Positions 53,054 to 61,350 of a stretch of DNA of 64,000 bases are shown here, one piece after another. How positions within the stretch are numbered: the first letter of the stretch is position 1; each line of letters starts with the position of its first letter. The notes under the pieces are model-generated. The model was not told the DNA's origin. It made no database searches and saw only the letters and a program-made list of their open reading frames with translations. The stretch covers positions 3,782,001 to 3,846,000 of the forward strand of contig NZ_CP048602.1 of assembly GCF_012427705.1 (NCBI RefSeq), in the 5' to 3' direction. A program made the translations under genes and the position numbers. The stretch comes from Vreelandella piezotolerans (GTDB lineage Bacteria > Pseudomonadota > Gammaproteobacteria > Pseudomonadales > Halomonadaceae).

Positions 53054-55557
53054 TTGGCGTCTCCTTGTGGGTTGTTTGTGGCGAAGCGCCGCTTGAGTAG
53101 CAGCGAGTTGCCAATGACGGAGAGAGAGCTTGCGGTCATGGCGATGACGCCGATCATCGGGTGCAGCAGACCAATCGCGGCGATGGGAATGGCTGCCACG
53201 TTATAAGCGCTGGCCCAGATCAGGTTTTGGACGATTTTGCCGAAGGTGGCGCGAGATAGGTGCATGGCATCCACCACGGCGGTCAGTTCGCCGCGCACCA
53301 GGGTCACATCGGCGGCCTCAATGGCCACATCTGCCCCCGCGCCGATGGCTATGCCAACGTTGGCTTGCTTCAACGCCGCGGCATCATTGATGCCATCGCC
53401 GACCATGGCCACGTGGTTGCCATGTTTCTCCTGAAGTTTACGGATGGCATCGACCTTACCTTCCGGCAACACCCCGGCCTGAACCTCGTCGATGCCCACC
53501 TCGTCTGCTACGGCACGGGCGGCGCGCTCGTTGTCGCCGGTGATCATCACCACGTGCAGGCCCAGGTCATGCATGCCGCGGATGGCCTCTACGGATTTTT
53601 CCTTGAGGGTATCGGCCACTGCCACCAGGCCCAGGGCCTGACCGTCGGCGGCGACGATCACAACGGTGCGCCCCTTGCCCTCGAGCTCTGCCATGGCGTC
53701 ATCAAGAGCCTCAAGGCCTGTCACGCCTTCCTCTTCCAGCAGTCGACGATTGCCGATCAGCACGGTTTCATCGCCCACCTTGCCCGAGACGCCCCGCGCT
53801 CCGGTGGAGCGAAAATCGCTGACTTCACCGGGCTTCACATCGCGTTCCTTAGCACCATCCACGATGGCCCGGGCGATGGGGTGCTCCGAGGCGTTCTCCA
53901 CGCTCGCGGCGAGGGTCAGCAGGCGCGTTTCCTCGACTCCTTCGGCGGTGACGGCATCGGTGAGCTTCGGCTCGCCGCGGGTAATGGTGCCGGTCTTGTC
54001 GAGCACCATCACTTTGACGTCCTTGAAGGTCTGGATCGCTTCGCCGGAGCGGATCAGGATGCCACGCTCGGCACCGATGCCGGAGCCGACCATCAGCGCG
54101 GTGGGGGTGGCTAGGCCGAGGGCGCAGGGACAGGCGATGACAAGCACGGCGACGGCGGCAATCAGGGCTAGCGTTGGTGTGCTGGCATCTGGATTCACCC
54201 AAGGCAGGAAGGTCGCGCCCCAGTCCAGAATCGGCCGCAGGACGTCTGGAAACAGCGCCCATGCAATCAGGCTAGCCAGTGAAATAGCCAGTACCGCTGG
54301 CACGAAGCGGCCGGTCATACGGTCGGCGAATTCTTGGATTGGCACCCGTGAGCCCTGAGCCTGGTCGATCAGACGCACCACTTGGGAGAGAAAAGTATCG
54401 GCGCCGACGCGGGTCGCCTTGACCCGCAATCGGCCCTCCTTGTTGATGGTGGCGCCGATCACGCTGTCGCCGGTGCTCTTGTAGACCGGTATCGACTCGC
54501 CGGTGGCGATGGACTCGTCGAGATGGCTCTCGCCCTCGACCACCTCGCCGTCGGTGGGGATCTTGTCGCCGGGGCGCACGACCATGATGTCGCCCGGGGC
54601 CAGCTCCTTCACCGCCACCTCGACTTCCTCGCCATCGCGCTCGACGCGTGCTGTCTTGGCACCCAGGGTCATTAGGCGGCGGATGGCCTGGGAGGCGCGT
54701 CCCTTGGCGAGTGCCTCCAGGTAACGGCCCAGCAGGTGGAAGGTCATGATGGTGGCGGCCATCTCGATGAATGAGGTCATGGGGTAGACGAAGCCGACTA
54801 GGCCGATCAAGTAGGGCGGCAGGCTGCCCATGGAGATCAGCACGTCCATGTTGAAGGTGCCGTTCTTCAGCGAGCGCCAGGTCGACTTGTGGGTGGCGAT
54901 ACCGCCATAGAGAAACACCACCGGGAAGGCCAGCACGGCGATGATGGCCAGGTAGCCGGGAATCGGCTGCCAGAACATGTGCGGCATCATCAGCAGCATG
55001 ATCAGGGTGGTGGGTACCGCAGCGATGATCAGCCGCTTGCGGGCCTGGGAAAGATAGGCCTCCTCGATCTCGGCGTCGCTGTCAGCATCCTCCGCCTCGT
55101 CGGCCTGCACGGCGGCCACCTCATAGCCGGCCCCTTCCACGGCGCGCTTGAGCGCATCGCCATCGGGGCCATCGGCGGCAATACTCACAGAGACGCGATG
55201 GCTGGCGATATTGGTGTCGATTGATTCGATACCCTCGAGCCGCTCCAGGGTACTGCGGATGATGCCGGCGCAGTGGTCCGAGCCCATGCCGGGAACGGTC
55301 AGGCGGACCTGTTGCATGCCGGTACCACCACTGACGGCGGCCACGTCATAGCCGGCGCCTTCGACGGCTTCCTTCAAGGTGTCGCCGTCGGGCCCGCCTG
55401 CTTCGATGGTCACGCTGACATGGTGGTTGGCGATATTGGTCTGGATCTCGCCCACGCCATCGAGGCGTTCCAGCGTCTTGCGCACGATGCCGGCACAGTG
55501 GTCACTGCCCATGCCGGGGACCGTCAGGGTGATCGTGTTGGGGGGTGAATCGCTCAT
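53050..55557 (-). CDS. copA: copper-type P1B ATPase (CopA-like) with two atypical HMA domains
   Basis: An 835-residue heavy-metal P-type ATPase. Two N-terminal HMA domains (about 8-72 and 83-148) both carry GMGSDHCAG: the usual CxxC is replaced, leaving one Cys each (C21, C96) next to a His. The pump core is complete: TGES near 351, CPC in IACPCALGLATP near 476, phosphorylated Asp in DKTGT near 521, HP in ASEHPIARA, and GDGINDAAAL near 720. YN in the seventh and MTASS in the eighth membrane segment fit the copper/silver class (P1B-1). It exports Cu(I) or Ag(I). It lies in a minus-strand metal cluster, followed by a DUF2933 gene. Confidence 0.92.
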   Translation of the reverse strand: MSDSPPNTITLTVPGMGSDHCAGIVRKTLERLDGVGEIQTNIANHHVSVTIEAGGPDGDTLKEAVEGAGYDVAAVSGGTGMQQVRLTVPGMGSDHCAGIIRSTLERLEGIESIDTNIASHRVSVSIAADGPDGDALKRAVEGAGYEVAAVQADEAEDADSDAEIEEAYLSQARKRLIIAAVPTTLIMLLMMPHMFWQPIPGYLAIIAVLAFPVVFLYGGIATHKSTWRSLKNGTFNMDVLISMGSLPPYLIGLVGFVYPMTSFIEMAATIMTFHLLGRYLEALAKGRASQAIRRLMTLGAKTARVERDGEEVEVAVKELAPGDIMVVRPGDKIPTDGEVVEGESHLDESIATGESIPVYKSTGDSVIGATINKEGRLRVKATRVGADTFLSQVVRLIDQAQGSRVPIQEFADRMTGRFVPAVLAISLASLIAWALFPDVLRPILDWGATFLPWVNPDASTPTLALIAAVAVLVIACPCALGLATPTALMVGSGIGAERGILIRSGEAIQTFKDVKVMVLDKTGTITRGEPKLTDAVTAEGVEETRLLTLAASVENASEHPIARAIVDGAKERDVKPGEVSDFRSTGARGVSGKVGDETVLIGNRRLLEEEGVTGLEALDDAMAELEGKGRTVVIVAADGQALGLVAVADTLKEKSVEAIRGMHDLGLHVVMITGDNERAARAVADEVGIDEVQAGVLPEGKVDAIRKLQEKHGNHVAMVGDGINDAAALKQANVGIAIGAGADVAIEAADVTLVRGELTAVVDAMHLSRATFGKIVQNLIWASAYNVAAIPIAAIGLLHPMIGVIAMTASSLSVIGNSLLLKRRFATNNPQGDAK

Positions 55558-55634
55558 CGCTTGTCTCCTGCGGGCGTTGCCGAGTGGACGGCCAACAATG
55601 GCCGTCCTGTTGCCTGAGTCTGTGACACTCCCGG

Positions 55635-56282
55635 TCAGTGATGGGCCTCGTGGTCCTCGGGGTCGACGTCACTCTCAGGGGTGGCCTGCTGAAGCTGCTG
55701 GCGTTGCTCGTCGGTGAGCAGGTCGTTCATGGTATTTTCCAGACGCACCCTCTCGGCCATCATCTCGCCGTGAAGCTCGGCCATCCGACCGTGCAGGGCC
55801 TGGACCTCCTCAGGATCGGGGCGCTCGCCGCGCATCTCCGCCATCAGGTCCTCGCGTAGGTTCATCAGGCGGCCCATGCGCTCGAACTGGGCGGGGCGAT
55901 GCTCCTGCATCAGCGCGCGCATCTCGTCGTGCTGCTCCGGGTCGAGCACCTCCCGCATCATGCCCATGCCGGCGCCTCCCATCATCGGGCAGGTCATCAT
56001 CCCGCCACCCATCATGCCTTTCATCATGCCGGGCCCCATGCCGCCCTGGCCGCCACTCATCATTCCCCCCATCATGCCGGGCCCCATGTCGCCCTGGCCG
56101 CCGCCCATCATTCCGCCCATCATGTCAGGGCCCATGCCGCCTTGGCCGCCGCTGCCGCCCGTCATGCCGCTACCCTGATTGGGCTGATTGGTCGGCATGC
56201 TCTGGGCGAGAGCGATGCCGCTACCACTGGCACCGAGTGCCAGGGCGAGTCCGAGAGCGAGAGTATGCTTGCGAATTTCCAT
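55635..56282 (-). CDS. periplasmic Spy/CpxP-like protein with Met-Gly repeats
   Basis: A 215-residue exported protein: signal peptide 1-27 (ending IALAQ), then three 16-residue repeats of the type GGQGGMGPDMMGGMMG at 45-92, rich in Met, followed by MMTCPMM with one Cys. The C-terminal part (about 112-195) is helical, with LDPEQHDEMRALMQEHRPAQ and LTDEQRQQLQQ, matching Spy/CpxP LTxxQ motifs. The Met clusters are likely Cu(I)/Ag(I) ligands. It sits 77 bases upstream of copA on the same strand and may buffer metal in the periplasm or chaperone damaged proteins. Confidence 0.82.
   Translation of the reverse strand: MEIRKHTLALGLALALGASGSGIALAQSMPTNQPNQGSGMTGGSGGQGGMGPDMMGGMMGGGQGDMGPGMMGGMMSGGQGGMGPGMMKGMMGGGMMTCPMMGGAGMGMMREVLDPEQHDEMRALMQEHRPAQFERMGRLMNLREDLMAEMRGERPDPEEVQALHGRMAELHGEMMAERVRLENTMNDLLTDEQRQQLQQATPESDVDPEDHEAHH
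56007..56150 (-). repeat. three 48-bp tandem coding repeats (Met-Gly repeats)
   Basis: Three near-identical 48-base units encode residues 45-92 of the Spy-like protein. In-phase length (16 codons) means copy-number change would keep the frame. Confidence 0.85.
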
Positions 56283-56808
56283 GATCCTTCTCCTAGCGAG
56301 CTGTTGGGCCCATTCAGGCCCTTTGCTGACATTATTCGGCTACGTGCTGCACAGAGGTCAATCCCATGTAACAGTGACTTTCACCTTTGTCTCGTTATGG
56401 TCTTCAGACATCGTTCATTCTCCCCGTTTGGCGAACAAGGCGCATGGCTTCGTGCTCTTCAAGTGCTAAAAGGGAATCTAAGAGCTCTTTAGCCTCAGGA
56501 ATTTCCGCTTTGCCAACGAGGGTTCGATAAAGGTTTATCGTTTGTTCATGGAAATCAAAAACCTCTCGGCAAATGTCGTCAACACTTAGCGTGGAATAGG
56601 GCGCATCGCAGGTACGATGCGTACGGATAGGTTTATGCTCCAAATAGTCATAAACGTAGGTTTTTAATGCTTTCGCGTCAGTAGTCTGTTCAAAACGCGC
56701 CACAACGCGCTGCATTTCCGCTTCCTGTGCAGCTAAGGAAGCTCTGAAAAAGTCACTGCCATCAGTGATAATACGGCTATCGTCAACTGCATAGGTTTCA
56801 GTGCTGCC

Positions 56809-57753
56809 ATGGATCAAATCACCTTCTCCGAAGCCGAGTACCAGAACAAGAAGAGAAAGACTCGCCGCGAACTCTTTCTGGAGCGGATGGACAAGCTGAT
56901 CCCCTGGACGCAGCTGGAGAAGAAGATAGCCCGTTATTACCCCAAGGGCGAGAGCGGGCGGCCTCCGTATCCGTTGTCTGCCATGCTCCGCGTCCATTGC
57001 ATGCAGTTGTTTTACAACCTGAGCGATCCGGCCATGGAAGACGCCCTCTACGAGATCGAGTCCATGCGCCAATTCGCCGGTTTGAAACTAGACCGATTGC
57101 CGGACGAAACCACGATTCTCAAGTTTCGCCATTTTCTGGAACATCACGGCCTTGGCAAGGTGCTGTTCCAGGAAGTGAACAACCACCTAGAGAAAAATGG
57201 CCTGATGCTGCGCGAAGGGAGCATTGTCGATGCCACTATCATCTCTGCGCCTAGTTCCACCAAAAACAAAAAAGGCGAGCGCGATCCGGAAATGCACCAG
57301 ACTAAAAAAGGTAGCTCTTGGCACTTTGGCATGAAAATGCATATAGGTGTCGACGATAAGCTTGGGTTGATTCACAGCATCGAGACCACGGCTGCCAATG
57401 TCCATGACATTGTGCCTGCCGATAAGCTCCTTCACGGTGAAGAGCAACGCGTCTTCGGTGATGCCGGTTACCTGGGTATTCAAAAACGCGACGAGCACAA
57501 GCACCGCAACGATATCTCTTGGTATATTGCCAAACGGCCTGGCACACGCAAGAAGCTAGATGCCAGGCGACAGAAAGTCGAAAACATCAAAGCCAGTATC
57601 CGTGCCAAGGTGGAGCACCCCTTTCGGTACATCAAACAAGTTTTTGGTTATGGCAAGGCTCGCTATCGTGGACTGGCCAAAAACACTCAGCGCCTGCACT
57701 TGCTGGCGGCGTTCAGCAACCTGCTGATCAGTGAGAAATACCTATGGGAATAG
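56809..57753 (+). CDS. IS5-family DDE transposase
   Basis: A 314-residue full-length transposase. The N-terminal DNA-binding part has RPPYPLSAMLRVHCMQLFYNLSDPAMEDAL. The catalytic Asp residues are in GSIVDATIISAP near 140 and VFGDAGYLG near 222, and the Glu is in the VEHPFRYIKQVFGYGKARYRGL stretch near 272. No frameshift is seen. It is encoded opposite to the interrupted host gene. Confidence 0.95.
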   Translation: MDQITFSEAEYQNKKRKTRRELFLERMDKLIPWTQLEKKIARYYPKGESGRPPYPLSAMLRVHCMQLFYNLSDPAMEDALYEIESMRQFAGLKLDRLPDETTILKFRHFLEHHGLGKVLFQEVNNHLEKNGLMLREGSIVDATIISAPSSTKNKKGERDPEMHQTKKGSSWHFGMKMHIGVDDKLGLIHSIETTAANVHDIVPADKLLHGEEQRVFGDAGYLGIQKRDEHKHRNDISWYIAKRPGTRKKLDARRQKVENIKASIRAKVEHPFRYIKQVFGYGKARYRGLAKNTQRLHLLAAFSNLLISEKYLWE

Positions 57754-57762
57754 GGCGATTGC

Positions 57763-57795
57763 GCTCCTTTCCCGCTCAATGAGCGGGAAAGGAGC
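57763..57795. terminator. long perfect hairpin after the transposase gene
   Basis: A 15-bp perfect stem GCTCCTTTCCCGCTC / GAGCGGGAAAGGAGC with loop AAT lies ten bases after the transposase stop, still inside the IS. There is no T run on either side, so it may act as a processing or read-through barrier rather than a classic terminator. Confidence 0.55.
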
Positions 57796-58049
57796 AAAAA
57801 TACACAAAGAAAGGGAGAAGAGTGTCTGAATTTTCGATTTTTTGTCGGCTCAAGTAAGCGTTGATGAATATCGGCAGTTATTCAGACCTTCCCTAAGTAA
57901 TTGAGCAACATGCGAGCGCGCTCTTCTTCGTGTATATCGGCGCAATGAGCAAGGCAAGCTGCAAGATGCTCGTGTAACTGACGGGTCCAATCGATCAATT
58001 CACCAAAGGTTCTAACGTCCATTTGGTACCTCCTATAACGCTATTAACG

Positions 58050-59387
58050 TTAATGAGTGTGAGAGTGCTCGCTATCGTTTGAAGCGTCGCGTTTGGATAG
58101 GAAAATCCATTCGCCGAGTAAAAGAGTAGCCATTACTACGCCAGCAACGATGAGCACCATGGGGTCCGAGATGGCTTTTACCCATAAAAAGCCTATTAAC
58201 ACGACAGCATCTAGTAGTATGGCAATGCTAGGAATAACAGGATTAGCCCCCACTCTGTCCTTGAGATGACGAAGCACACCCCAGTGGATGGCCATATCCA
58301 TGATCAGGTAGAAAATGATGCCTAATGCTGCGATGCGGCTCAGGTCAAAAAAAGCGGTGAGCACTAAGCCAAATACGATGGTGTACACCAGTGTATGCTT
58401 TTGTACACTGCCGGGCATGTGGAAATGGCGGTGAGGAACCAGCTTCATTTCTGTCAGCATGGCGAGCATGCGTGAAACGGCAAAGACGCTGGCGATGATA
58501 CCGCCCGCCGTTGCCAACATGGCGAGAATGACGGTAAACGCAACTGCCGCTTCACCCAGTGCGGGACGGGCAGCGGCGGCCAGGGAGTAGTCTTGGGTTT
58601 CGATAATTTCAGGCAAAGATAGGTTGCTGGCAACGGCAAAACCGACAAGGGCATAGATCACCACGCATAGCGCAATCGAGATCGTGATAGCTTTGCCAAG
58701 ATTCCGCTTAGGATCTTTAAGCTCCGAACCACTATTGGTAATCGTCGTGAAGCCTTTAAATGCCAGTATGCCGAGCGCCGTAGCACCTAAAAAGCCCGTT
58801 ATCGTAGGCGTAGGTGCATCGTTGCCAGCACCCATTTCGATGGAGTCGGCAATAAACACGCCGACAATACCAAACACTATAATGCCACCTATTTTGATAA
58901 ATCCGAGCACCGAGGCGACGGTCTCGATCAAGCGGTTGGCGGATAAATTGATCAAAAAGGCTATTAGCAGTAAACCAACCCCGAGTAGGGGCACAAATAG
59001 TGAACGATCCCCCAGGTCAAACAACTCAAGCGTGTAGGAACCAAACGTTCTCGCCAAAAAACTCTGTGCGATCACCATGGAAAAATACATCAGGAGGGCA
59101 TGAAAGGCGGTGGGAAGCGTCGGGCCATACGCTTTCTGTAAATACATGCCAATCCCACCTGCTGATGGGAAGGTATTGGACATTTTAACGTAAGAATAAG
59201 CGCTGAAAGAGACAATGACGGCAGCGGCCAGAAAGGCTAGAGGAAATAGCCGACCAGTCATTTCGGCCATTTGGCCGGTTAGCGCAAAAATACCGGCCCC
59301 AATCATCACGCCGGTGCCTAATGCAACGGCACCGACCAACGAAAGACTGTTTTCTTTATATTGTGGCGTTCTATCCTGCCCAACCAT
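58050..59387 (-). CDS. APC-superfamily permease
   Basis: A 445-residue amino-acid/polyamine/organocation-type permease with about twelve hydrophobic segments. The first helix has the unwound glycine motif GTGVMIGAGIFALTG, and the region GFTTITNSGSELKDPKRNLGKAI near residue 215 is the family's helix 6-7 loop. It ends in a His-rich tail (SEHSHTH). The ATG at 59387 follows AGGAG at a good distance; an upstream start at 59426 is weaker. Its place in a metal cluster is unusual; the substrate is unknown and the His tail may bind metal. Confidence 0.85.
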   Translation of the reverse strand: MVGQDRTPQYKENSLSLVGAVALGTGVMIGAGIFALTGQMAEMTGRLFPLAFLAAAVIVSFSAYSYVKMSNTFPSAGGIGMYLQKAYGPTLPTAFHALLMYFSMVIAQSFLARTFGSYTLELFDLGDRSLFVPLLGVGLLLIAFLINLSANRLIETVASVLGFIKIGGIIVFGIVGVFIADSIEMGAGNDAPTPTITGFLGATALGILAFKGFTTITNSGSELKDPKRNLGKAITISIALCVVIYALVGFAVASNLSLPEIIETQDYSLAAAARPALGEAAVAFTVILAMLATAGGIIASVFAVSRMLAMLTEMKLVPHRHFHMPGSVQKHTLVYTIVFGLVLTAFFDLSRIAALGIIFYLIMDMAIHWGVLRHLKDRVGANPVIPSIAILLDAVVLIGFLWVKAISDPMVLIVAGVVMATLLLGEWIFLSKRDASNDSEHSHTH

Positions 59388-59607
59388 GAAAGCGACTCCT
59401 TGTATTAACGGCAACCACAGCAGCAATAACTGCCAAGGACTCCTGTGCGGTGTTTTTTGATGCTATATAAATTAAATATAGAACCTATGTGCAGCCACAT
59501 GGCAAATGACTAACGGAAGGTCTGATTTTGCGAGGCCACAGGCAAGCAGCTCTTACCCTAAACTAGCTAGTCTTGCTCCTGGTTGTGTCATGTAGCCGTT
59601 ATGACTA

Positions 59608-59952
59608 TTAATGACAGCTCCAAGGTTCCTGTTTAGCGTTGTCTTTAACGTTCTGATCGACGAAACGGTAATACTCCTTCTTAAAGCGGTTCCACCGATC
59701 AGCGCTGACCTGTATGTCATGGAGCTTGAGAATTTTTTCAACGTCATCGATGCAGAGCCTCAGCGCATCGTAAGCAAGGCTGATATTTCGGTTTTTCTCG
59801 TTGTAGACCACCTTATCCATTCCATAGAGTCGGTCGATATCTGACAGCGCTTCTTCAATGCGTTTGGATTTACTAGGCTTGATTTTTAAATTCCGAGTCA
59901 CCAGTGTGTTTTTGGAAACACCCAAGCGGTGCTCTTGTTGTGTCGTTTTCAT
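59608..59952 (-). CDS. HMA-fold-like protein without a CxxC motif
   Basis: A 114-residue protein. Residues about 26-85 have the strand-helix-strand pattern of a heavy-metal-associated ferredoxin fold (NLKIKPSKSKRIEEALSDI ... VVYNEKNRNISLAYDA ... IEKILK-type helix), but no CxxC metal motif is present. The C terminus is basic and helical and ends WSCH. The ATG at 59952 has GGGAGAAAG before it. It lies between the APC permease and a DUF2933 gene on the same strand. Family assignment is by fold pattern only. Confidence 0.65.
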   Translation of the reverse strand: MKTTQQEHRLGVSKNTLVTRNLKIKPSKSKRIEEALSDIDRLYGMDKVVYNEKNRNISLAYDALRLCIDDVEKILKLHDIQVSADRWNRFKKEYYRFVDQNVKDNAKQEPWSCH

Positions 59953-59992
59953 GGTCTTTCTCCCAGGCGCGTACATGTATATATAGAGTGGT

Positions 59993-60199
59993 TCAGTCCT
60001 TGTCTATTTTGTTCTTATGACCGCCGTGGTGTTTATGCATGAAAATATGCATCAGTGGGCATGCTGCCAAAAAGAGGAAAGGTAAGAACTGAAATAGGTG
60101 GAGACGGTGCTCGGTTCCAATCAGGTATCCCGCCCAAATGACAAACCCAGCAAGTGGCACCCACAACATCAGCAAACGACTACTTGTACTGTTACTCAT
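59993..60199 (-). CDS. DUF2933-like small membrane protein, second copy
   Basis: A 68-residue protein with two hydrophobic segments (about 8-27 and 32-48) and the His-rich tail PLMHIFMHKHHGGHKNK. It is the first gene on the minus strand of the metal cluster, with GAGGTGATT before the ATG; a GTG two codons earlier is possible. It shares plan but little sequence with the DUF2933 gene at 52859-53053, so the cluster is bracketed by the two. Confidence 0.75.
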   Translation of the reverse strand: MSNSTSSRLLMLWVPLAGFVIWAGYLIGTEHRLHLFQFLPFLFLAACPLMHIFMHKHHGGHKNKIDKD

Positions 60200-60847
60200 A
60201 ATCACCTCAGTAACTCGCCCAAAGAGCCAACAGCAGTTAAGGCCGTTGGTTTGGGAAAAATCAAATAAATAATCCCAATAACAGCATGGATGATTTGTCT
60301 GAACGCAACCTGAACAGCATCGGAGGGAAATATGATCCTGATCAAGCGCCTCGCAAAAAGTAGGCGATAATTACCCAAGCGGTATCCATAGCCTCATTCC
60401 CATCATCATTAGGTTTTCGGTGAGCGATACAAAGCTTAATGGGTATTACTGTTGCCGACACAGGCGCACTTGAGCTCACGTTTATCGAGGTATATCGCTT
60501 TAAAGACAGAACCTGTCACACGGTGCCAACGAATAGCGCCAGTGGCGCAGCCAGCCAGATAAGCGTATCGGCCAGCAATTAGTAGCTTCGGAAGTATCTA
60601 GGCGTGAAGGTAAACGTAACTGAAGGGGACTTGGCGCTGGGCGTGCAGGTCATAGTTGAGAAACATGGCGCTAAAGCTCGCTACGCCCTGCAGCTTTTGC
60701 AGACCCGGGGGTATGATCGCTGTGGCTACGGCATACTCTAGCACGCGTGCAGTGAATATTGGGTATACGGATTTAATGGTTGATCTTACCTTTGCATGAG
60801 AGTGAGACAGACCGGCATCTCATCGGATTATCTGGTTGATGCTTCAC
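60200..60847. other. gene-poor spacer between the copper-type cluster and cadR
   Basis: About 650 bases with no confident gene. Two short plus-strand open frames, at 60439-60582 (47 codons, starting MGITVADTG) and 60604-60741 (45 codons, starting at a GTG), follow each other and may be remnants of a decayed gene, but neither has a good ribosome site or a recognised product. The promoter of the minus-strand DUF2933 gene should lie near 60200-60300. Confidence 0.45.
60604..60741 (+). other. possible 45-residue coding remnant
   Basis: The frame starts at a GTG without a clear ribosome site and contains VIVEKHGAKARYALQLLQ, an amphipathic-helix-like stretch, then ends at TAG. It reads more like protein than chance but no family is recognised. 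Confidence 0.22.
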
Positions 60848-61255
60848 CTACTGCTGGTGCATGTTTCCTTCGCTAATTCCAGCAAGAACCCCACACGCCT
60901 CAACTTCCCGGTCATCGTTGCAACTCGCTCTCAGTGAAACGAGTTGTTTCTCAAGCGCTTGCAGAGCGGTTATCTGCGACCGCACATGAGAGATGTGATC
61001 ATCGAGCAAGGCGTTGACGGCGGTACAAGGCTGATGAGGGTCGTCCTGATAGCTCTGTAGTTCGTGAATCTCAGCCAGTGACAGGCCCAGGATTCTGCAG
61101 CGACGGATGAAGGCCAGCCCCTCACCATGCTTCTCGGTATAGACACGGTAACCGTTGTCCTGCCGATCAGGCGGCGGCAACAAGCCCTGCTGTTCATAGA
61201 AGCGGATCGTCTGTGTTTCGACCCCTACCAACTGCGCCAACTGACCAATGCGCAT
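60848..61255 (-). CDS. cadR: MerR-family Cd(II)/Pb(II)-responsive regulator CadR
   Basis: A 135-residue MerR regulator. The helix-turn-helix MRIGQLAQLVGVETQTIRFYEQQGLLPPP is at 1-29, and a coiled-coil dimer helix covers about 82-108. Metal-binding Cys fall at residues 77, 112 and 121 (QPCTAV, ASCNDD, EACGVL), the CadR/PbrR spacing, and His residues end the protein. It twists the overlong promoter between itself and the divergent CDF gene when metal binds. The ATG at 61255 has GGGAGGAGG; an earlier in-frame start at 61270 is not preferred. Confidence 0.9.
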   Translation of the reverse strand: MRIGQLAQLVGVETQTIRFYEQQGLLPPPDRQDNGYRVYTEKHGEGLAFIRRCRILGLSLAEIHELQSYQDDPHQPCTAVNALLDDHISHVRSQITALQALEKQLVSLRASCNDDREVEACGVLAGISEGNMHQQ

Positions 61256-61286
61256 CAGCCTCCTCCCCAACGGATTCTTTACTCTA

Positions 61287-61317
61287 TTGACCTTATAGTA
61301 GCTTTATAGTTTTAAAT
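61287..61317 (+). promoter_or_regulatory. MerR-type promoter/operator for the CDF-lspA-lnt operon
   Basis: TTGACC (61287-61292) and TTAAAT (61312-61317) are separated by 19 bases, the overlong spacing of MerR-controlled promoters. The spacer CTTATAGTAGCTTTATAGT has imperfect dyad symmetry expected of a CadR/PbrR site. It lies between cadR and the CDF gene. Confidence 0.75.
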
Positions 61318-61350
61318 GGTACCACAACATTGTTCAAGTGGAGTCGTATC

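Larger units (their letters stand above)
56737..57892 (+). mobile_element. IS5-family insertion sequence, 1156 bp, complete
   Basis: Terminal inverted repeats begin GGAAGCTCTGAAAAA on the left and GGAAGGTCTGAATAA on the right (13 of 15 match). Flanking CTAA at 56733-56736 and 57893-57896 is the 4-bp target duplication, fitting the YTAR preference of IS5. One DDE transposase gene fills the element. Intact ends and target copies suggest recent insertion. Confidence 0.95.
56404..58022 (-). pseudogene. ferritin-like (diiron/hemerythrin-type) gene interrupted by an IS5-family element
   Basis: The gene starts at 58022 (AGGAGG before the ATG; MDVRTFGELIDWTRQLHEHL) and runs 43 codons to the IS at 57892. 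It resumes at 56732 and ends at 56404. Removing the IS and one CTAA copy restores an uninterrupted 152-residue frame (MLLNYL joined to AAQEAEMQR). The protein is helical, rich in Glu and His, with FDFHEQTINLY and LLALEEHEAMR helices, resembling rubrerythrin/ferritin-like diiron bundles; this assignment is tentative. It lies between the APC permease and the Spy-like gene on the same strand. The IS insertion must abolish the protein. Confidence 0.85.

Noticed and set aside
53260..54114. 284-codon plus-strand frame opposite copA
   Set aside because: Antisense to the conserved pump core; its composition follows from the reverse complement of that core.
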